Translations under genes and position numbers: made by a program
Notes under the pieces: model-generated
The model's database searches: none
What the model was told of the DNA's origin: nothing
Seen by the model: only the letters and a program-made list of their open reading frames with translations
Assembly (NCBI GenBank): GCA_028015205.1
Contig: CM051520.1
Coordinates: 65,728,694 to 65,792,693 of the forward strand
Direction: 5' to 3'
From: Mytilisepta virgata
Taxonomy: Eukaryota; Mollusca; Bivalvia; Mytilida; Mytilidae
Length of the DNA stretch: 64,000 bases
Shown here: positions 40,501 to 50,600 of the stretch, in pieces
How positions within the stretch are numbered: the first letter of the stretch is position 1
Layout of the letters: every line of letters starts with the position of its first letter

Positions 40501-43500
40501 TATAAAATTGCCAATAAAAACGTGGAGGACGTGCAAGGTGTCTGACATCTGAATATGAATCCAAAGTATCAGAGTGAATTCCGTCATCTCTGCTATCTGT
40601 AAACCTGACACTTCTGTCAGCCAGTAATTTGCCATATGAATTATTCATAACATTTTCCTCGTGCGTTGGAAGGAAAATATCGCTTTTGCTTTGTCTATTA
40701 TCAAACTGCCAATGAAAACGTGGAGGACGTGCAAGGTGTCTGGCATCGGAATATGAATTCAAAGCATCTGAATTAATTCCATCATCTCTGCTATCCGCGA
40801 GCCCAAGGCTTTTCCTCTCAAAGCCATACGAACGATTAATAGCGTTTTCTTCGTGTGATGGAAGGAATATATCACTTTTGCTTTGTCTGTTTTCTAACTG
40901 CCAATACCAATGTTTGTTCATCGTAGGACGTGCAACGTGTCTGGCGTCTGAATACGGGTTGGAATAAAAGTCGTGCGAGGAGGAAAGAAGTCCACTTCTT
41001 AAATCTAATGCACTGATTAATGTGCTATCTGGATGGTATACTTCATATTCATGCGAGGTAAAATTTCTTCGATCCGGAAATGACATAACATCTCTGTCAT
41101 TCGATGGACGTATAGCACCTCTGTTGTCCTCAGTTCTTACGTCATCTGAAAATTGAACATCATCGTTATTTCTGTAACTTGTAGGATGTCGATCATCATA
41201 CAACTCTGTGTACCTGTCATGTTTATCTTTATTGTGGGAGTCGATGTCGTACGGAACAGATAAATCTGCATTTTCATAATTAAGGGGGGACAAGTGCCTT
41301 CCTTCTGATGAAGAACTATAACCTTCCACACTCTTTTCTGGTGAATTTGTGATCCTAGCGTGTCTTTTCGGAATTTCTTCATCTGAACTAAACTGAACTG
41401 TTCCATAGTTTGGAAAAGCTTCTTCTATTGGTGAATAATTTCTGTAATGTATATCTTGATCTGTGTATCGATCATAAAATTCTTCGTCCTCTGAGTGTTT
41501 CTCGGGTATCAAGGCGCCTTGCTTCTTGCTATCAGTCATTTTCTGTGTTTTGTACTTTATCTTTGGACTTTTTGGTGTCATCTGTCTGTAAAAAAGTGAA
41601 CCTTCCAACTTCAGGAAAAATATTACACAACCGTATTTTGTTAGAGTTCGGGGAGGGGGAGGGAGGGAGTCAAGGTATGAATTTTTACTAAACCAGTTTC
41701 AAAGATTTGGCAAAAACAGAACAGAACTTGCAGAATAAAAAATAAAGTAACAAAATCCAAGACGATGGTATGTTAGATAATAGTATTGAAAAAAAACAGT
41801 TGCGCTTACATATCAGCCAAAAACAGACAAGCTCATGGAGAAAAAAAGTGTCCAATATCCAAGATTACTTCCTTGTTGCCACCTCCTTAAAAATCAAATG
41901 GCTGCTTCCTGATCAGAGGATATGTTTTATTTTGAGTGATTACTCTTCATGTATGACACTACTAGAAATTGTGCTTATTTTGAAATCCAAAATTGTCTGT
42001 GTTAGGATATTCTTATGAGAAATTTACTTTAGCATACACATGAATAAAACGCCTGAAATGGGGCTCAGTGCCAAAAAAGCTTTGATGGCTAATATTTTAT
42101 TCCAAATGCAAGAATATAGTCTAAACTAAAAATTCAAAAACGAAAATCACTAATTTGTGAAATTCATATAAATCAAAAGGCATATACACGACACAGATCT
42201 AAACACAAATTAAACAAGGGCTTTCAAATGTGAAATATTAGCCACAAAACAAAGATATCGGAAAAAGAGCTTAGATTCCCAATTTTTCAAAGTCGACCCT
42301 TGCTGGCAGCAAGTTTTAATAAATAGAATTTCTAAAACTTTACTGGCATCTACAGATGATATACAACCATTCTATAAAGAAATTTAAACCCTAAACCCAA
42401 ATGAAGGAGGCGTTGACAAATATTTTGAAAATTATACTAAATACTTATTATAATAACAGGCAGATTGAATTTGGGTATCATGCCTTTTATCCATCCATAG
42501 TTATGCCCTTTATAAAGGGAAACAATTTTTGTACTCTGCAACTTGGGTTTGCCTTGGCTAAATGTGTTGAAACTTGTACACAATGCACAGATTCAGTTTG
42601 AATATGGATGGATAGACCGACATACAGACTGGGCGATAATAATATGCTTAAACTTTTTTCGAAAATGTTGGGATGATAATATACCTTAATCATTTAAAAA
42701 GGAAGGTAAAAACACAAAAACTGACATGCTATATAATAGTCTGATAATACTCTAACACAAACATAAACACAATTGCGAAACATGTTCTGTATGTTATATG
42801 ACAAGAAGAAAAATCTGGTGATCGAAGAGCATATTACTGTTAGTTTCTATGTTAAAAAATGTTAATTCAATTTCAGCACCATAAATGTGTTGAAATTTCT
42901 CCAAGAAGTGATTAGACATGACCATGTTTTCGTGTTCTGCACGGATGAATCTAATCTAACTATCGTTTTTGATTTCTTACCTATTTCGTTTTCCAGAAAT
43001 ATCTTTGTGTTCTGGGGAGTCTTTAGTTGAACTGTTTGCTCTTTTCTTTTTATCTTTAGAAGACATTGTTCTTGATGATTTATTTTGGTCGGCTTTTATT
43101 TCCTGGGAAAGTAAAACACGGACATTATATTTTTCATCCCCTAAAATTATTATGTAATTTTTTTATCATATAAAGGAAAATTGCATATACGATACTGAAA
43201 GAACATTGTCAGCTGTATTTCCTACCATGATGATATCGATATCATCACCCCTTTATCATACCCCTTACAAATTCTTCACCACTGTTGAAATATATGGTAA
43301 AGCGTATAAAACATGTCAAAATCCGTATCAGATGCCGCATCACCCCAAGATGTGATCCGGATTTTGCCATTTATTATTCTCTATATACCTGGAGATTTCA
43401 TTCGGATTTTTAGAACTATATGTATTACCGGTGCTGATTTTACCACAATTCTTTCGTCTGTTTCACGGAAAAATCCTACAGTATGTTTGAAGAAAACAGA

Positions 43501-45983
43501 ATTTCCAGATTACTTTCAATTATACTATATAACTATAGTGTTTATGTATATGAACAAACAGCAATTATTTTTACAATACCAATGAGTTTTATGCTTGTTG
43601 ATTTTATGAATTATTTTTCGTTTAAATTGCAAACATTTTTTCAAATTAACTTTTTTTTTTACAAAATTGCTATGATAAATTCTTTGACGACAATTTTGAT
43701 CCTCAAGATGTGCACATGCTGATTTGTGCTCAAGGCCTAAAATTCTGGAATAAAAAAAATAATCGAAAACGATGAAACTGATAAACGACCAAAAGGGTAA
43801 ACCCAAATCCATTCACGAGGAAGATACCCTCTTTCACAGAATTAAACCTTTTATAACAGTAAATTAAAAGTACAAATATATCAATTTCGCGCTAGTATCG
43901 AGATACTAGCAATACAGATGGAGACGACAACACTCGGTTTTACTATTGCGTGATGAGATATTCTTTTATGTCTGTGTGCCTTCGTACTGGACAAAAGTCT
44001 TATAGGACTTTAATAAAATACAAGAAAAAGGCAACTACATGTAAAGAGTAAGCTATTTGAAATGAAAAATAAAAAAGAAAAAAAAATGCAGAAGATATGG
44101 AGTGCCTTTTCGTAATTTTTTTTTTTTCACTCAATCTGAACGTTTAAAAAAATCAGGAATTCAATTTATCAATAACAACAGCAAAATTTATGTGCACAAA
44201 ATGCATTTTCAATTACACCCTATTTTGGACTCCAGTTTGTTTTTGCTTACTTGTTTTATAATACTTTGAATCAGGTCATAAAGTTGGTCTTGGGTCTTGT
44301 CAAGTGTGTTTGCTTGGTTTTCAGAGTCTCTGAACCCATTGTTTTCGCAGTTCGTCGTCAGTTGTCGGTTCCATTCGTTCAATCTGTCGTGAATATCTAC
44401 AATATACAATATGTGAGTAATGTCAATGAAAGTGGAGTGTTCTCAGTTACAATTTATTTATAAGGTACATAAATACGTACATTGTCAATAGGCTTCCCAA
44501 TTAAATATCATGCATAAAATTACCGGTTAGCTCATAATAACAAAATAAGATGAGGGACCAGTTATATGAGCCATATTATAGTCCTCGACAAATGTATAAT
44601 GGTATGTTATTGAAGTATGCAATTGCAAATGAAAAAAAAATGTCCTATTCTACCCACGATTATATAACAGGGGCTTGGTGTATTGGGTATAGACCCCATA
44701 CCCTTTTGTACATTTTAATCGGAAGCATTTTCTCTATTTCAGAATGTTTCTTTTTGTATGTTCAGTGTTCCTATAACCAGAGACAAAGTGTACGTCATAA
44801 GATAGCAATACAAGATTTGTTCTGCGCCTGCATCTTCTGGAAAAATAAAAATCGCATTCATTTTTTTTATCAGTTACACGTTGTCTATCCTGCACTTGTT
44901 CTACTCTTCCCTACGATTTGATAAAATGAAAGTAAAGATGCCCATATCAAATGATCTTTTAAGTTTTTTGCTTTATATGTTGTAACACCTGAAAAGCATC
45001 TTTTAATATTATTGAATGAATACATATTGTAGTTGTTGGACTTGCAGCGACTTTGTTCCTTTTTACTTCATTGACTTCATTTTTCTTTGTTTTCTCAGTA
45101 TACTGAGAATATATAACCAACCATGGGCCACGTCTGGCATACAATAAATTAATAAATAGATAAAAAGGGCATTCATTTACTTTAGGGATCAATTTACTTC
45201 GATAGTTCCATTTCACTGATAAGGTAAGGTTAGGGTTAGTGTTAGTATTAAGGTTAGAATAGGGTTAAGGGTTAATTTAGAATACCACTATATCATGTAT
45301 ATGGGATTGGACCCAAACAGTAAAGTAAATAAAGCAATACTCTAAATGGACTGTAACAGTAAGGACCCTTCAAAGTGAAAGGAGGCTCAGTCAATGTTAT
45401 AAACGCTATTTTCATAGGTGAAATGCACAGTTTTCATATGCATAATTTAGTTTCACAATTTACCTTGCCAACGTTTTCTTTTCTTTCTTGATCTGTCCCT
45501 GGTTATTTTCTCCCTGATAATCTGCCGTATGAAATCAACACTTTCACTTATTTTGTTAATCTTTCCTTGTATTTCATCTTCTAATTTAGATGTTTGTGTA
45601 CAGTCTTCCGTATAATTTTTTCGAGGTGGGAATTCTGGTTCAAATTTCTGTTTCCGAAGTCTCGAAATTTGCTGTTCTAAAAGTCCGCTAACTTTTCTAC
45701 ACACTTCCCTCTGTTGTTGAAAAAACTTTTCAACTTCTAATTCGTAAAAACAAAAAGAGTCTGTTTCTGAATTAACAGTGATATCAGATAAGTCTGATCT
45801 AGCGGTATATGATGTACCCTCTGTTGAAATTTCAGTGGCTGTCAATGACTGGATATCGTCCACACTCGTGGCGGCATGTACAAGAAAACTCGGAATGCTG
45901 TCATCAGCCCTCGAATTAAAGCCTGTGTCTTCCGTTGTGAAATTCTCCGTTGTGCTAAATTTGTCATCGTTGCTGAGATTCAT
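37583..45983 (-). CDS. KASH-like tail-anchored repeat protein (4 exons, about 1596 aa)
   Basis: Assembled exons are 45464-45983, 44251-44396, 42981-43102 and 37583-41585. Each junction has GT-AG ends, and the phases join without a break (one base G joining AT; an in-frame junction; AG joining A). Exon 1 starts MNLSNDDKFS and contains a charged helical stretch (about residues 80-175). Residues 473-876 are six tandem 66-70-aa repeats. Cys motifs occur at 1383-1399 (CITCGEQIPCEENVYVC) and 1530-1533 (CPKC). A hydrophobic segment (about 1548-1563) is followed by 33 residues with Cys1572 exactly 20 residues before PPP (1592-1594). Vertebrate nesprins have the same arrangement in their KASH domains, which bind SUN proteins in the nuclear-envelope lumen. 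The chain ends PPPCI, one residue longer than the usual PPPX. The gene model is firm; the KASH assignment is inference. Confidence 0.8.
39746..40957 (-). repeat. Six tandem coding repeats (66-70 codons each)
   Basis: Within the large last exon, six units of 198-210 bp begin with (S/P)YSD followed by RH(L/V)A, then an aromatic W(Q)(F/L) patch, SKSDI(F/S)LP, EEN, and a Ser/Asp-rich end such as DSRDDGIHSD. Units start at repeat-exon codons 218, 285, 351, 417, 487 and 556, counting from codon 1 at 41608. Units 4 and 5 carry a short HQ-containing insertion. The reading frame is kept throughout. Confidence 0.9.
43840..43940. repeat. Dispersed repeat shared with 37290-37375
   Basis: Both sites carry 'gctagtatcgagatactagc' or a close variant, preceded by 'agtaaatt..aaagta' and followed by 'acactcgg'. 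One copy is in an intron of the KASH-like gene and one just beyond its 3' end. Confidence 0.55.
45223..45272. repeat. Degenerate telomere-like (TTAGGG-type) tract
   Basis: The stretch contains several ggttag, gttagtgttag and agggttaaggg units in intron 1 of the KASH-like gene. It is short and imperfect. Confidence 0.5.
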
Positions 45984-47614
45984 TTGAAACTATATCCATG
46001 ATATTTTGACTTCGTTCAACAGCTCTGTTTTTCCTGTTGCAATGTCCTGTTGCTATAGACTCACAACGTCAGTGACGTCGTCTTATTGTTTACGCTATAC
46101 TAATAAAGTCAGCTTCGGCGGTTCTCAGAAAAACACATGGCTAAAAATGTTGAAAACAGAAATAAAAATCCAAAACGGTAAAGCCAAAATTTGTCTCACG
46201 TTACAACTATAATAAATTTACAAAAGGGTATGCTATAAAATTTTGGTGAAAAAAGACTCGAAACTATGCACGTTGAAAAAAAGCAAGATTAGAATTTTTT
46301 TATCAAATCTGAAGCCGGGACACAAGTAATGTGAATTAACAGATGTAGATCTAGAACTATAGACATGATACAATTACAGCGGTTTCGCTCAGTGTCACAA
46401 GTCGAGATAAGGTGTGAAAGTGTATACATTTTTCCTCCCTCCTTTCTATTTGATACTTTTAAAAATGTACTGTTTCAAAATTATAAAATTTGTGAAAACT
46501 AAGGATTATCTCCCTCGTGTATAGCTCTGTCCTTAGATGGCTTAACAGCTTTTGGTCATTTTGGCATTTTTTAATTTGCTCTTCAACCCTTTGCATTGTT
46601 GTTTTGGTTTTCGACATTTTAGGCCTTGAGCACAACTGATGAGTCGTTGGTCGACGAAATGTGCACATCTTCTGCATCAACATTGGTATCATGTAGAATT
46701 TAAATATATTTTTGAAAATTCATATACAATTCATATTGTGTACAGTGTGTTCAATAATAATTTGCCAAAACGTGTTAAAGGGTTTTACATAGATAAAAAA
46801 AGTTTATCATTGTTATGTAGGCCAAGGCTATACTCGAGAGGCTATACTATAGAAATATGATCAAATATGCATAGGGCTACCATATTCTTTTTTGAAGACA
46901 AGAAATTCCAACAAATACTATTTAACTTGATGGGTATATTACATTTAAGACAATTACAAGTTTGAAGTTAGCATAATTTTAGCTTTCTAAAATGCGTGTT
47001 CACTGTTCTGTGATCTTCTATGTTACTTGTGGCCTTAGAGGGGGGGTCACTTCCAATATATGATGAGGTAGGGATGAGCCGCTGGAATAGGTACCTTTTT
47101 CACGCTTCGTAATATATGATAAGGGTGTGCAATTGAGATGAAAATATACGATAAGGATAGGAATTACTGATGGGATTATGTGATAAGGTCAATATGTTGC
47201 ATCTAAATAAAATATCATTCAGTCTGACAGTTTATGTGTATAATCAATCATTGCAGTATAAATCAAACATTCCTGTTCATTATAATCGTTTTGATTCAAA
47301 TGTATGGAAAGGTATACTTTTCGGCATAAATATATGATTAGGTATACTTTTCTGCTAAAAATATGGGATAAGGTATACATTTTTGAGATTTTTAATATAT
47401 GATAAGGGTGGGGGTCCTGGTGTGCCAGCTGCTCACCCCTACCAAAAAGAATATTGAGTGGCCCCCAAAGCTTGTGGCCACCACACAAATTGTTTAATTT
47501 TGTGGTTAAGGGGGATTAACTCTAATTTTATGTCAACATCTAGGACTTCCTCGAAAGCCGGAAAGCATATGCATGTAGATTTTCCCAGTAAACCTTTGAA
47601 GAATACCGTGGAAA
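45984..47614. other. Divergent spacer between the KASH-like and ADP-ribosylglycohydrolase-like genes
   Basis: The two genes are divergently arranged, their start codons 1.6 kb apart. A CRE-like tgacgtcg occurs at 46073-46080, 90 nt upstream of the KASH-like ATG. A minus-strand open frame at 46459-46692 is not supported as a gene because part of it shares a repeat string with 43690-43740. Copy 2 of the G/C-tract element fills 47040-47465. Confidence 0.45.
47040..47465 (-). mobile_element. G/C-tract-bounded TIR element, copy 2 (inverted)
   Basis: This is the reverse-complement relative of 34988-35495: it starts 'gggggtcacttccaatatat' and ends 'aatattgagtggccccc'. The internal 'ggtatac..ttt' and 'catatat' units are preserved. 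The two copies flank the KASH-like gene in opposite orientation about 12 kb apart. Confidence 0.75.
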
Positions 47615-50600
47615 ATGATAAGTACTAGTCAAAGGTGTATTGGAGCCATTGTAGGTTCAATAGTTGCTGATGCGGCGAGTAAGTTTTTAGTGTAGAGTTA
47701 GTATATCGGACTCACTATATGCCCATATTTTTTTTATTCTCTCACCTCACACAATGAACAAATAATCAATGTATCTGTTGACAGTTTTTTTTTCTAAAGC
47801 AACTTTCTTAATTCCAGAAATTTAAAAAAAGGATATTTCATTCTATGGGACTATTATAACTATTATAGTTATAATAGTCGCAGTCTTTAGACAAAAGTTC
47901 TAGAAAGTAAAAAAGTTTTAAAACAAGTCTAATTTTTAAATGTCATTTTTAGAAAGAATTTCAGTCCACTTTTTAGTAGCGGATAGGGGACAGGGGGATG
48001 CAAGAAACGAATATGTAAAAAACAGGAACAACAAAGTTTATTGTCTTATAAACAAATTGACAGTTTGTGACAAATATACACATATATTTAATAAACAGAA
48101 ACATGTTTTATGAGACAACAAATTATAAGAGCCTGCATGGTAGAGTCTGAGAGTCCCTGAAAGTCCCTTGTCTTCAATTGTATTGAGAATAGTTGATTTT
48201 GAACCTGGCCAAAAATTTATTTAGTTTATAAAAATTTAGTTGTGATTAGTACGTATATCTCTGAAGGTGCACTTCGGTCAAAATATTTTGACACATACAT
48301 GTATCAGAATTTTCATTCTTATAATTGCAATTAAAAAAGAAATGTTCTTCATCAGTTTTTAGTTTAAACATATTTATTCAAATAAATATTCGTACATATG
48401 TACAATACAGACTGAGCATAATAAAATGGGATTCAGAAACAAGCTGTAAGCTTATGTAAATCTGTTTCCTTGTTTCACACAAACAAATAATCAAGACGAA
48501 ATGCTCGTTACACAAAGAGAAACTATGCATACATAACATTATTTATATCATTCATGACTGTTATATTTAAAAAAAAAAAAAGAAAGAAAAAGAAAAGTGA
48601 TGTATCAAGGTGTAAATCTTTTACTCTTTATGATAAAGTTCTGAACTTCGACAAAAACTTTCGCATTTTGTTCATCTGAAATGCCAGGAGAACCAAAAAG
48701 CAATAAATTAACGTTTATAACAATCGGAACAAAATTCAAAGCTGCAAACAGGTTCTGTCTGTGTAAAAAATATCTAGGACAGTCAAAGAAAAAGTGTGAT
48801 GAAGATTCTACTGAACCACATACACAGTTAGGGGAATCAACAAGATTTCTCATACAGAGATGCAGGTTTAAGGAGCTACAATCCATACGAATTCTCGTAT
48901 GTATAATTTGACCCAACCTACTGCCAACATAGAAATATGGTGGTACTTTGTGGCTAGTGTTAGTAATATTCTTCTTAAACAGGCTTAAAGAGTCGCAATT
49001 CTTAATACTAGCGGGAAGTTTATTCCACTCTTTAATAGTAGAGGGTAAAAAATAATCGGAATATAATTTTTTATACATAATCTGTTTATCTTTAAAGGTT
49101 CACCATTGCACTGGATCTATGACACAGAAAAAGTAAAGAAAATTTTAGAAGAGAATCCATATCCAGAGTTTTTACCGAAGAGTTACTGCCCTTTTTACAA
49201 CATTTCTCCAGGAAGAAACTCATGCTATGGAGAGCAAATATTTACTCTGTTAAAATCAATTTGTGAAAACAAAGGTATGTTTAAGTTTTTTTTAAAATTG
49301 AAACTAAATTTAAAACATAGAAGAGTTCTTTATTTGTATATATTTTTCGTTTTATCTCTACATTACAAATTTATATTTGTTATACGTAAAAAACGAAATT
49401 TTAAAATCCTTCCTACTCTATCTTTCAAATTTTTAGAAATTACCCCAACCAAATATTTTTTCTTAGACCTTTAACTTTAATAAGTAATAGCCATTCACAT
49501 TCTTCTCTGTGAAATCCATTCTAAAAAGACATGAAACTGTTACAGCATTTACTGTTTTATTAAAAGTAAATAAATAAATGCAAATATTATACTTATTGTT
49601 TTTTTTCTCCTATTTCTCTAAGTAAACTGCTCCATATAATCGTATAATTTCAATCTCTTTTTCTTGTGTGTAGAATGTCATTCTTTTCAATTGGTTTGTG
49701 ATTTTATGCAGATACTAAAGTGAATGGCTACTTTTTAAAAGGGTAAAATAAAATTTGAAGTATTTTTTGTGTACATAAGTGTTACTGATTGTAAGCATGA
49801 CATCCACCATCTAGATCTTTCCAATTAACATCACAAATTGAAAGGTATGTTTGGGCGAGAAAAGGGGGCATGAACATGTTCTTAGGTAGATATTTTGGGG
49901 GTTCAGAATGTTTCCCAGGCCTTTAAAAAACTTATTTAGTCTGATATTTCAGGTTGTATCTAAAAGAAACACTACTTTTTGGAAGGGGTAGGGGAAAAAA
50001 TAATAAACCTGTAAACATATATATTTAAGGCGATTATAACACCCTCATGGGATAATACAGTGTGGCAATCTACATATGATTTATAAGTATAATATAAGAT
50101 ATGTATATATTATCTGCATTTTGACAGCTAGATATCGTAAAATATCATCCCGTGAGCCAGAATATGAAGTTTGGGACGAGTGAGCGTAGCGAACGAGACC
50201 CAAGTCTTCATATTCTGTCGAGCGGGATGATATTTTACGATATCTAGCTGTCAAAATGCAGATGATATTTTTATCATCTTAATTACTAATCTGAAACGTA
50301 AATATTTGTAAACTTTCTAAATTCTCCCAAATTATCGCGGGAAAGGTATGGATTCTTCATCCCAACGACAACAACACGTACGTTGTTTACCATACCAATA
50401 AGTATATATATGTCCTGAATGTTCATGTAAAATATCTTATAAACGATATAAATACATACATTAGGGTGTATTTTCATTTTTTTAAAAGAAAATCAGTCTG
50501 GAAATCTTTGTTCATGATTTTCCGGGAAACTAAAGAACCCGCTTTCAAACTTGCAACCTCGTGACGTCATAGTCCGTCTCCATTCGCGAAACAACGTCTG

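Noticed and set aside
37583..41608. The long last exon of the KASH-like gene read as a single-exon gene starting at 41608
   Set aside because: An acceptor (tttttacag) lies at 41586 and three upstream exons join in perfect phase, so the bases 41586-41608 are intron.
46459..46692. Minus-strand 77-aa frame with a helical, charged middle
   Set aside because: Its beginning lies in a repeat string (gatgtgcacat ... gtgctcaaggcctaaaat) also found near 43690-43740; no partner exon was found. It could be an exon of an unknown gene, but this is not supported.
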